From an uncultured Opitutia bacterium (GTDB taxonomy: Bacteria > Verrucomicrobiota > Verrucomicrobiia > Opitutales > Opitutaceae): a stretch of DNA of 64,000 nucleotides. Location of the stretch: positions 1 to 64,000 of the forward strand of contig CAIRTK010000081.1 in assembly GCA_903881475.1 (NCBI GenBank). Direction: 5' to 3'. Below, piece by piece: positions 36,237-44,000 of this stretch (its first letter is position 1; each line of letters starts with the position of its first letter). Under the pieces are notes generated by a model that was given only the letters and a program-made list of their open reading frames with translations, made no database searches and had not been told where the DNA came from. Position numbers and translations under genes: made by a program.

Positions 36237-36523
36237 CAGGGCTGAGCGTGCAGCAGGCCCGGCTCCACGTCAAATGCGGGAATCCGGCCGCGTAAATTTC
36301 GGCCCGCGACCGAAGGGGCTTATCCCCGATGGTCCGCGCTGGCTGGCATTCCCGTTCGATGGGTCGCGGCCCCGCCTTGAAGCCCGGTGAGGTTACGCTG
36401 CCCCGAATTGATCACATAAGGAAGCGAAGCGCGACGGCCGGGAAAAAACCGATCGCTTTCGTGCAGGCTTGTTCATTTCCGGCCAACGTTGGCGTTCGTG
36501 CGAATCAAGTCCGGCGGACGGGC
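36237..36523. other. 287-bp intergenic region without a recognisable gene
   Basis: It lies between the end of the efflux operon and the start of the 111-residue gene, both on the minus strand. It contains no convincing open frame in either direction, no tRNA and no clear terminator with a T-run. It is the likely promoter region of the small gene. Confidence 0.5.
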
Positions 36524-37675
36524 TCAACGGATCCGGACGCTGACGATGACGGAAAGCCCCTGGCGCAGACGTTCGCCCAGGGCGCTGCGGCTGGCGTCAT
36601 CGAGCACGATTTTCACCGGCACCCGCTGGACGACTTTGTTGAAATTACCCGTCGCATTGTCGGGTGGGAGCAGGGCGAACTGGGCGCCGCTCGCAGGGGC
36701 GACGCTGTCGACCGTCCCGTGCAGGGTCTGGCCCGGCAGGGCGTCCACGTTCAGTTTCACGTCCTGGCCTGGGCGGATGCGGGGCAGCTGGGTTTCCTTG
36801 AAGTTGGCGACGACCCAGATGTCGGGTTCCGCGAGGGCAAGCAGCAGCTGGCCGGCGATGACGTAATTGCCGGTCTCCACGGCCTTGTTGCCGATCCGGC
36901 CGGCGGCGGGTGCGGTGAGGGTCGCGTAGGACAGTTTCCGCTCGGCATCCCGCAAGGCTGCCTCAAGCACCGTGACGCTCGCGCTCGCGGCGAGGGCCTG
37001 GGCGCGGGCCGACGCTTGCGCGGCCTGGGCGGAGCCGACGCCGGCTTGGGCGGCGACGAGGTTGGCCTGGTTGGCCGCATGCGCGGCCTGGGCGGTGCTG
37101 AACACGCTGCGGGCGTTGTCCAAGTCAGCCTGCGTGCTGGCGCCGTCATGCGTGGCCAGTTGCTCCTGCCGGCCGAGGGTCAGTCGCGCGAGTTCGAGTT
37201 GCGCCGCGGTCTGCTTCAGCTGGGCCTCGGCCTGGACCACGCGGGCCTGGGCCTCGGCAATCTGCGCCTCGGTCTGGCGGGCGGCGGCCAGGGCCTGAGT
37301 TTCCTGGGCGCGGGCCTGCGCGAGGCCGGCCTGCGCCTTTTGCCGCGCGATCTCGAAGCCCAGGGGATCGAGGCGCAGCAGCACGTCGCCGGCCCGGACG
37401 TTCTGGTTGTCGGCGACGAGCACCTCCTTCACCTGGCCTTCGACCTGCGGGCTGATCTGGTGCAGATGCCCGATGACATAGGCGTCGTCCGTTTCCTCGT
37501 AGTGATAGGCGCGAAAAAGGAAGTGGGCGAGCCACGAGGCCACGGCGAGGGCGGCCACGGTGAGCAGCACCGGGCGCAGCCAGGCGCGCGGGGCGCGGGC
37601 CTGCGCTGGCGGCGTGGCGGCCGGGTCGATCGTGATGGCCGAGGAGGTGGTGGTGGATTCGGACGGAGCGTTCAT
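36524..37675 (-). CDS. HlyD/EmrA-type membrane fusion protein
   Basis: A 383-residue periplasmic adaptor for an MFS drug exporter. One N-terminal membrane segment (VLLTVAALAVASWLAHFLF) is followed by the lipoyl half-motif QVEGQVKEVLVADNQNVRAGDVLLRL. A long Ala/Gln-rich coiled-coil hairpin spans about residues 120-235. The second lipoyl half is ATLTAPAAGRIGNKAVETGNYV. The beta-barrel domain has VVANFKETQLPRIRPGQDV. It is the last gene of the tetR-mfs-hlyD operon. With its MFS partner it would form an EmrAB-like pump that also needs an outer-membrane TolC-type channel, not present here. Confidence 0.94.
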   Translation of the reverse strand: MNAPSESTTTSSAITIDPAATPPAQARAPRAWLRPVLLTVAALAVASWLAHFLFRAYHYEETDDAYVIGHLHQISPQVEGQVKEVLVADNQNVRAGDVLLRLDPLGFEIARQKAQAGLAQARAQETQALAAARQTEAQIAEAQARVVQAEAQLKQTAAQLELARLTLGRQEQLATHDGASTQADLDNARSVFSTAQAAHAANQANLVAAQAGVGSAQAAQASARAQALAASASVTVLEAALRDAERKLSYATLTAPAAGRIGNKAVETGNYVIAGQLLLALAEPDIWVVANFKETQLPRIRPGQDVKLNVDALPGQTLHGTVDSVAPASGAQFALLPPDNATGNFNKVVQRVPVKIVLDDASRSALGERLRQGLSVIVSVRIR

Positions 37676-37705
37676 AAGGTGGGATGGATGGGAAGGAGGG
37701 GCGGA

Positions 37706-39322
37706 TTAGTGCACATCGGCGGCGGCGGCCCGGTTGCCCCCGCCTTTGCCGAGCAGCAGCAGCAACGGCAGCGAGGCGATGAAGGCGAGGCCGACATACA
37801 GGAAGATCTCGGCGAAGGAGAGCAGCGTGGCCTGGCTGTTGATCAGGTTGTCCAGCGTCTGGAGCGCCTGGTGCCGGCCGGTGACAGAGTCGGGACTGTG
37901 CTGCGCGAAGAGCTGCCCGAGCACCTCGAGCCGCCATTGTGTGACCTGGTTGTAGAGGCTGATTTTCTCCACCAGGATGGCGCGATGCACGGCCTCGCGG
38001 TGGGCGAGCACGGTGGTGATGATGGCGATCCCAATGCTGCTGCCCAGCTGGCGCGTCAGGCTGTAGAAGCCGGAGCCGGCCGCGACGTCGGACTTGGGGA
38101 GGTCGCCGAGCGTGGCCAGGCTGAGCGGCAGGAACATCATGACGCTCCCGATACTGCGCAGGATGAGCGGCCAGAACAGGGTGCGCGTGCTGGTGTCGGG
38201 ATTGATCTGAAAAAGCAGGCCGGCGGCGGAAACCGTCACCATCGCGCCGATCGCGATGAGCAGGCGGGCGTCGAACCGGCCGGAGATTTTGCCCATGACG
38301 ATCATCATGACGGCCGCGGCCATGGCGCCCGGCACCTGCAGGAGGCCGCTCTGCATGGCGGTGAAGTGCAGATAGCTTTGCACGAAGATGGGCACGGCAA
38401 AGAGGACGCCATAAAGCCCCATGCCCAGCACGAGGGAGTAAACGCTGCCGGCCGCTAGCGAGCGGTGCCGCAGCACGCGCAGGTCCACCGCGGGATGCTC
38501 CACCGTCAGCTCCCGCCAGATGAAAAGCCCGAGGCCGGCGGCGGCCCCCGCGGCCATCGTCAGGATGAACCGCGAACTGAACCAGTCGTCCTGCTGGCCT
38601 TCCTCCAGCATCGTCTGGAAGCAGCCGAGCCCGACCGTGAGCAGGCCGATCCCGGCCCAATCCACGCGGTCCCGCCGGATCTCGTCAGCGCTGTCCCGCG
38701 GCAGGAACACGATCGTCATCAGGACGGCGAGGATGCCGAAAGGCAGGTTGATGAAGAAAATCCAGCGCCAGCCCAGGGTGTCGGTGAGGTAGCCGCCGAG
38801 CACGGGCCCTAGCGCCGGACCGGCGATGACGCCGACGCCGAAGATCGCCTGGGCCGCGCCGAGTTGTTTCTTGGGAAAGGTCTCGAACAGGATCGACTGG
38901 GCCTTGGCCAGCAGGCCGCCGCCGGCAAGGCCCTGCAGGATCCGCGCGATGATCAGCATGATCAGGCTGCTCGAGAGGCCGCAGAGCACGGAGGAGGCGG
39001 TGAAACCGATGAGCGAGAAGAGGAGGTATTGCTTCCGTCCGAAGCGGTTGCTCAGCCACGCCGTCAGCGGGATCATCACGACGTTGGCGCAGGCGTAGCC
39101 GGTCGAGACCCAGCCCGCCTCCGACAGCGTGGCGCCCAGGTTGCCCTGAATCTCCGGGAGCGCGACATTCACGATGCTGGTGTCGATCACCTCGAGGATC
39201 GCGCCCAGCGCGGCGGTGATCGCAATCATCCATTTGAGCAGGTCCTTCCGGGCCAGCGACGCGGCCAGCGGGGAGAGACGGCTGAGGTCGGACCCATAGA
39301 GTCCGGGTTGGGCGGTGGCCAT
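37706..39322 (-). CDS. DHA2-family multidrug efflux MFS permease (EmrB-like)
   Basis: A 538-residue transporter with 14 membrane segments. Signatures of the DHA2 branch are LEVIDTSIVNVALPEIQGNL (TM1, motif D1), LSNRFGRKQYLL (motif A) and FGVGVIAGPALGPVLGGYL (motif C). The C-terminal half contains the large periplasmic loop before TM14 (about residues 450-500). The ATG at 39322 was chosen because an upstream frame would run into the tetR gene and lacks a membrane segment; it lies 10 bases past the tetR stop. It exports hydrophobic toxins by proton antiport, together with the following HlyD protein. Confidence 0.94.
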   Translation of the reverse strand: MATAQPGLYGSDLSRLSPLAASLARKDLLKWMIAITAALGAILEVIDTSIVNVALPEIQGNLGATLSEAGWVSTGYACANVVMIPLTAWLSNRFGRKQYLLFSLIGFTASSVLCGLSSSLIMLIIARILQGLAGGGLLAKAQSILFETFPKKQLGAAQAIFGVGVIAGPALGPVLGGYLTDTLGWRWIFFINLPFGILAVLMTIVFLPRDSADEIRRDRVDWAGIGLLTVGLGCFQTMLEEGQQDDWFSSRFILTMAAGAAAGLGLFIWRELTVEHPAVDLRVLRHRSLAAGSVYSLVLGMGLYGVLFAVPIFVQSYLHFTAMQSGLLQVPGAMAAAVMMIVMGKISGRFDARLLIAIGAMVTVSAAGLLFQINPDTSTRTLFWPLILRSIGSVMMFLPLSLATLGDLPKSDVAAGSGFYSLTRQLGSSIGIAIITTVLAHREAVHRAILVEKISLYNQVTQWRLEVLGQLFAQHSPDSVTGRHQALQTLDNLINSQATLLSFAEIFLYVGLAFIASLPLLLLLGKGGGNRAAAADVH

Positions 39323-39332
39323 GGGATGCGAC

Positions 39333-39935
39333 TCAGGGAGCGGCGCCCCGGACCAGCAGATCGACCGCCCCGGCGAGATAGGCGGCCGGCGCGTATTCCA
39401 ATTTAACATGCGGCGAGGCGCGGCGCAGCACCCCGGTGAAGATCATGCCATTGAACAGGTCGGCGAGCAGCGCGGGACTGGCGTCGGTGCGCAGGTAACC
39501 TTGGGCGCGGGCGGACTGTAGCCGGGCGATCAGTTCTTCGCGCAACGGACGCAGGATGGCCTTGAACACCTGGCGCTCGTGGTCGCTGTGATGGTGGATT
39601 TCGCCGATCATGGCGCGGATCAGCGGGAGATTTTCCTGCAGCAGCCGGTCATAACGGCGTGCGTGCGCGGTGAGGTCGGCGCGCAGGTCGCCGGTTTCCG
39701 GGATCGGCGCCGGCTGGGCCCGGGCCGAGCCGGGACCGAAATTCTGCCCGACCACGGCGGCGAGGAGCCGTTCCTTCGTCTGGAAATGCCGGAACAGCGT
39801 CACCTCGTTGAGACCGGCCTCGCGGGCGATTGCCCGGGTGGTCGCGCCCGTGAGCCCGTCGCGGGCAAACACTCGCGCGGCGGCGTCGAGCAGACGCTGG
39901 CGGGTGGGCGGACGGCGCAGGGCGGGCTTCTTCAT
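39333..39935 (-). CDS. TetR/AcrR-family transcriptional regulator of the efflux operon
   Basis: A 200-residue repressor. The N-terminal helix-turn-helix domain is TRQRLLDAAARVFARDGLTG followed by TRAIAREAGLNEVTLFRHFQ and TKERLLAAVV. The C-terminal ligand-binding domain is helical and variable. It is the first gene of the operon with the MFS and HlyD genes, so autoregulation is likely. An 18-base palindrome lies three bases before its ATG. Confidence 0.93.
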   Translation of the reverse strand: MKKPALRRPPTRQRLLDAAARVFARDGLTGATTRAIAREAGLNEVTLFRHFQTKERLLAAVVGQNFGPGSARAQPAPIPETGDLRADLTAHARRYDRLLQENLPLIRAMIGEIHHHSDHERQVFKAILRPLREELIARLQSARAQGYLRTDASPALLADLFNGMIFTGVLRRASPHVKLEYAPAAYLAGAVDLLVRGAAP

Positions 39936-39938
39936 GAA

Positions 39939-39956
39939 TGCAAGTGATTACTTGCA
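39939..39956. promoter_or_regulatory. putative TetR operator
   Basis: A perfect inverted repeat TGCAAGT (39939-39945) and ACTTGCA (39950-39956), separated by GATT. It sits directly before the start codon of the TetR gene, where a bound repressor would block initiation of its own operon. No other palindrome of this quality is seen nearby. Confidence 0.65.
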
Positions 39957-40196
39957 AGCGAATGAAGGACTTTGGCAAAAGCAAGCGGGTTTTGGACCGG
40001 TTCATTCCAGTCTAACGGGGCCCGGCAGAAATCGACCCGTCACGGACGGGAAGACAGTGCCACCTCGGATGGAACAAAATGGGAGAGAGTGAGCCAACCA
40101 GTTTGGGCGGGCAGGAGGACATCCCTGTTTTCCCGGACTTGAGGGAGGATCAATTAGTCCTTGGAGCTATGTCCCGTTCACACATGGTGGCTATCC

Positions 40197-42152
40197 GTGA
40201 ACACTCCTCGCGGACCCTATTTCGCGGCTGTTTTGGCGGTCCTTTCAATCGCTGCGCTGGGATACTGGAGCGGAGGCCCGCTGGCCCTGGCCTCGTGGAA
40301 TGACGCGGGTCTGCGGGATGGCAATGTCGGACCGAGGGCGGTCAAGGGTTCAACGGTGCCTGCCGAAAGCTACGGCTTGATCGACAAGGTCAGCCTGCCG
40401 GCGATGGTGCAGTCTTTTTTCGCGCTGTCGGCTCAGCCTCAAGCGTCGCGCCTGGACGGCAGTCCGGCATCACTGGCCGAAAGGACCTTCCTCGGGTTGG
40501 TCGCGATCGATGCGGCCATAGCGGCGTTGCTCGCACTTACGCTGCTCTATGCGCGGCGGGGAAATAATGCGGCGGAACTTTTGGCGCAGACCCTCAGTCT
40601 GTTCGCCTTGGCGCTAGCCTGCTTCCTGCTCAATGGCCAGGCGCGGTTGCGGGGGAATGTTTTCATCTGGCCCAGTTCGTGGAGATTGGTGAGTGACGTG
40701 ACGGCGACGCTGGCTTTCGGCCTGAGTATCATGGGCCTCGAGCGTTTCTTTTCCGTCTATCCGGTGAAGCTGGAAGACTGGCAGGTGATGCAAACGCTGC
40801 TGCGTTGGCGTGGTCGGAGCATGGTGGCGACGCAACGGATCCAAAGGTTGTACCGGCCGGGACGGGCCAACCTCCTGTCACTCGCCCGGCTGATCCCACG
40901 AGTAATCATGGGATTATTCCTCTGCGGCGCCATCTTCAGCACCCTGCCATTCCTGTTGCTGAAAATTTCCTTCCCACTCGGTGCGCACGCGGATGGGGCG
41001 CAGCCGGTGCTCAGTCTGGTGCAGAAGCTGGGTGCCTGGGCGCTGGCCTCCAGCTTGCTTGCCTTGGTCGGGGCGTTTCTCCTGCTGGCGGCTTTCGGCT
41101 GGCTCTTAACCCTGGCGTTAATTGGCAAACTGCGTGCCAGCCGCGAGCAGTGCACGGAAGAGGAGAGGAGGCAGGCGGACTGGCTGTTTGCCGGAGGTGT
41201 TGTCATGGCGCTGATGGTTGCGTTGTTCAGCGTGGGTCTGGTTCTTTTAATCGGCTATCAAGCCTGGGGTGACAACCACGCGGTGCGCGAGTACGGCGGC
41301 ATGGCTGCCATGTTCTTCCTGCCCGTGGGATGGGGGATCATGCTTTTCACGTTGACGGGTGCGATTTTCATGGGCCGCTCGTTTGGGCCCAAGCCATTGC
41401 TTAAGCGCACGGTGCTTGTCGCCGCGGCGGGTCTGCTGATGAGTTTGCTGCTGGCCATAGTTCAACATTGGTTCACGGCCAAGCTCTTCGGCCATTCAAC
41501 TGCTTCCGTGCAAAATGGGCTTAGCACTGTGCTGGCTGGCGGCATTTCCGTTTTCTCACTGGGTTTCTTCCGGGTCAAATTAGAGAAGGGTATCGATGGG
41601 TTCCTGAACCGCTTTATGCCGGCCACCGTCATTGCCGACGGCAAGCGGCGCGACCTGGCCGTGGTATTTTCAGACCTTGGCGGCTACACCGCACTTTCCG
41701 CAGCGGATGAAGCCCAGGCTCTCCATGTCGCGGGTCATTTCCAGAAGGCCGCAGCCGAGGTGGCGCGCCGGCATGGCGGCCGGATCGTAAAAACGATCGG
41801 TGACGCGGTCATGTGGGTTTTCGCCACCCCGGGGGAAGCGTTCCTCGCCTCGCTCGAACTGCCCGGGAAATTCAAGCAGGCCGTCGAGACGGACAAGCTG
41901 ACTGCGCTCCCGGTGAATAGTGGCGTGCATTTTGGTTCCCTGGTCGAAGCACCTGGAGGAGATGTCTACGGTGCGGCAGTGAATCTTGCCGCCCGACTGC
42001 AATGTGCGGCCAAGGATGGCGCGGTCGTTGCCTCGAGTGAGGCGATCATGGAAGTGGGTGGTGGTTTCCGCATTGAGCCGATGGGCAAGCTGGAATTGAA
42101 GAATATGCCGGCGCCGATTGCGTGTTTTCGAGTGCTGAGTGCCCCGGCTTAA
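40197..42152 (+). CDS. membrane-bound class III nucleotide cyclase
   Basis: A 651-residue protein that probably makes cAMP (or cGMP) in the cytoplasm. About nine membrane segments occupy the N-terminal 420 residues, including YFAAVLAVLSIAALGYW and LALTLLYARRG. A short linker (KLEKGIDGFLNRFMP) leads to a class III cyclase domain: VVFSDLGGYTALSAADEAQ (first metal Asp), IVKTIGDAVMWVF (second metal Asp and a Lys before it), and GDVYGAAVNLAARLQ (conserved Asn and Arg of the transition state). All catalytic positions seem present. The GTG at 40197 is preferred; a TTG at 40161 is possible. The membrane part does not match a known receptor domain, so the signal sensed is unknown. Confidence 0.85.
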   Translation: MNTPRGPYFAAVLAVLSIAALGYWSGGPLALASWNDAGLRDGNVGPRAVKGSTVPAESYGLIDKVSLPAMVQSFFALSAQPQASRLDGSPASLAERTFLGLVAIDAAIAALLALTLLYARRGNNAAELLAQTLSLFALALACFLLNGQARLRGNVFIWPSSWRLVSDVTATLAFGLSIMGLERFFSVYPVKLEDWQVMQTLLRWRGRSMVATQRIQRLYRPGRANLLSLARLIPRVIMGLFLCGAIFSTLPFLLLKISFPLGAHADGAQPVLSLVQKLGAWALASSLLALVGAFLLLAAFGWLLTLALIGKLRASREQCTEEERRQADWLFAGGVVMALMVALFSVGLVLLIGYQAWGDNHAVREYGGMAAMFFLPVGWGIMLFTLTGAIFMGRSFGPKPLLKRTVLVAAAGLLMSLLLAIVQHWFTAKLFGHSTASVQNGLSTVLAGGISVFSLGFFRVKLEKGIDGFLNRFMPATVIADGKRRDLAVVFSDLGGYTALSAADEAQALHVAGHFQKAAAEVARRHGGRIVKTIGDAVMWVFATPGEAFLASLELPGKFKQAVETDKLTALPVNSGVHFGSLVEAPGGDVYGAAVNLAARLQCAAKDGAVVASSEAIMEVGGGFRIEPMGKLELKNMPAPIACFRVLSAPA

Positions 42153-42261
42153 GCCAAGGCAAGCGTCGGGTTGGTGATTGCCCCGCAATCCATGGCCACG
42201 CCGGCCCAATGATAAGAAGCGGCTTTGACGAACGCCGGCCGGTTGTTCATCGGTAACCGCC

Positions 42262-43923
42262 ATGCTTCAGTCGCTCCGCATCAAAAACCTGGCCCTGCTG
42301 GAGGAGGTCGCCCTCGACTTCGAGGCGGGCTTCACGGCGGTCACGGGCGAGACGGGCGCGGGCAAGAGCATCCTGCTGGGCGCGCTGAGCCTGCTGGCGG
42401 GCGAGCGGGCGGACAAAACCATCATCCGGCAGGGCGCGCCAGCCGTGGAGGCGGAGGCAGCATTATTCTTCACGGACCCGCGGAAAATCGATGCCGTGCT
42501 GGCCGGGCTGGATCTGCCGGCTTGTGAGGACGGCGTGCTGATTCTCAAGCGCAGCCTGCCGCGGGACAAGGCGCCCAAGATCACGGTCAATGGCAGCCTG
42601 GCCACGCTCTCCGCCCTGCAGCAGCTCGGCGAACACTGGGTCGATTTCCATGGTCCGAGCGAACCGCGCCGGCTGCTCAAGGAGGCTTGCCAGCTCGAAC
42701 TGCTCGATCTCTTTGGCCGCGCCGGAGGGACGCTCGCGAACTATCAGGCAAGCTACCGCGGATGGCGCGAGCTGATCGCCGAACGCGAGCGGATCATGCA
42801 GGAGACAAAACTCGCGCCCGATCAGATTGCGTTTCTCGAGAACCAGCTCGCGCGGATCGACGCGCTCGACCTGACCGAGGCGGCGATCGAGGCATTGGAG
42901 CGCGACTTTGCCCGGATGAGCCGGGCGCAGGAGCTCATCGGGCTCGCCCAGGCGCTGGCCGGCGGCCTGACGGGGGAGGAAGGCGTGCAGAGCCGCGTGG
43001 CGGCGCTGCTACGCGAGTCGCGGCAGCTCGAGAGCATTGATGCGGCGAGCAAGCCGCTGGCCGACCGGCTGGCCTCAGCCGCCGTGGAGCTGAACGACCT
43101 CGGCGCCGAGTTTTCCGCCCTGAGCCAGCAGCTCCAGTTTGATCCCGAGCAGGCGGAGCAGCTGACCGAGCAGATGAACACCTGGCTTGAGCTCAAGCGG
43201 AGGCACGGCGGCGAACTGGCGGCCGTGCTCGCGGCGCGCGACGGGATGCGGCGGCGGCTGGAGGTGCAGGGCGACCTTGAGGGCACGCTGGCGAAACTGG
43301 AGAAACAGATCGCGGACGCCCATCGCGCCGCGAAGAAGGAGGCGGCGGTCCTGCGCGGCCTGCGGGAGAAGGCGGCGCAGGAGCTGGCGAAGGTGGCAGC
43401 GAAGGGCATCGCCCAGCTGGGCTTCAAGAAGGCGGATTTCCAGGTGCGGCTGGTGCCGTTGCCGGAACTTGGGCCGACGGGTGACGGCGGCGCGGAATTC
43501 CTGTTCTCCCCGAACGTGGGCGAGGCGCCGCTGCCGCTGAACCGCGTGGCGTCGAGCGGCGAGCTCGCGCGCGTGATGCTGGCGCTGAAGACGGTGCTGG
43601 CGGATCTCGACGAGGTGCCGTTGCTGGTCTTCGACGAAGTGGACGCCAACGTCGGCGGCGAGATCGGTCGCGTGGTGGGCGAGAAGATGGCCGGCATTGC
43701 GAAAAACCACCAGGTCCTCTGCGTGACCCACCTGCCGCAGGTCGCGGCCCAGGCGACGTGTCATCTGGTGGTCACGAAGGACCAGTCGAAGGATCGGGCG
43801 GTAGTGACGATCGAGCCGATCCAGGCAAGCCGGAAGGCGCGGGTGAGCGAACTCGCGCGGATGCTTGGCGACAGCAAGGCGAAGAGCGCGCTGGCGCACG
43901 CGGAGGAACTGCTGGGAAGGTAG
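42262..43923 (+). CDS. recN: DNA repair ATPase RecN
   Basis: A 553-residue SMC-like protein that acts in double-strand break repair. The N-terminal ATPase half has TAVTGETGAGKSILL (Walker A, 29-36) and the Q-loop region WVDFHGPSEP. A coiled coil follows in two arms around a variable middle. The C-terminal half has LNRVASSGELARVMLALK (signature motif) and PLLVFDEVDANVGGEIGRVV (Walker B). The final TAG lies within the first arm of the hairpin repeat that starts at 43917. Confidence 0.97.
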   Translation: MLQSLRIKNLALLEEVALDFEAGFTAVTGETGAGKSILLGALSLLAGERADKTIIRQGAPAVEAEAALFFTDPRKIDAVLAGLDLPACEDGVLILKRSLPRDKAPKITVNGSLATLSALQQLGEHWVDFHGPSEPRRLLKEACQLELLDLFGRAGGTLANYQASYRGWRELIAERERIMQETKLAPDQIAFLENQLARIDALDLTEAAIEALERDFARMSRAQELIGLAQALAGGLTGEEGVQSRVAALLRESRQLESIDAASKPLADRLASAAVELNDLGAEFSALSQQLQFDPEQAEQLTEQMNTWLELKRRHGGELAAVLAARDGMRRRLEVQGDLEGTLAKLEKQIADAHRAAKKEAAVLRGLREKAAQELAKVAAKGIAQLGFKKADFQVRLVPLPELGPTGDGGAEFLFSPNVGEAPLPLNRVASSGELARVMLALKTVLADLDEVPLLVFDEVDANVGGEIGRVVGEKMAGIAKNHQVLCVTHLPQVAAQATCHLVVTKDQSKDRAVVTIEPIQASRKARVSELARMLGDSKAKSALAHAEELLGR

Positions 43924-44000
43924 GGCGCGTTATCCCTAACGCGCCGGTTAGACGCGGACGGAGAAAAACTCGGCGGGTTAGGGATAACCCGCCCTACCTT
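43917..44000. repeat. paired hairpin repeat that supplies both convergent stop codons (copy D)
   Basis: The two arms (43917-43947 and 43971-44000) match on opposite strands in about 28 of 30 bases. Each arm folds on its own: GGCGCGTTA/TAACGCGCC (43924-43932 and 43937-43945, loop TCCC) and GGCGGGTTA/TAACCCGCC (43972-43980 and 43985-43993, loop GGGA). The two differences between arms are compensatory, C-G swapped to G-C, so both stems stay perfect. recN and ccsA both end at a TAG inside these arms. Confidence 0.9.

Noticed and set aside
36329-38458. A 709-codon open frame on the plus strand opposite the efflux genes
   Set aside because: It lies antisense to clear EmrA and EmrB genes. Its His/Gly/Arg-rich composition is the mirror of GC-rich codons, with no recognisable domain.
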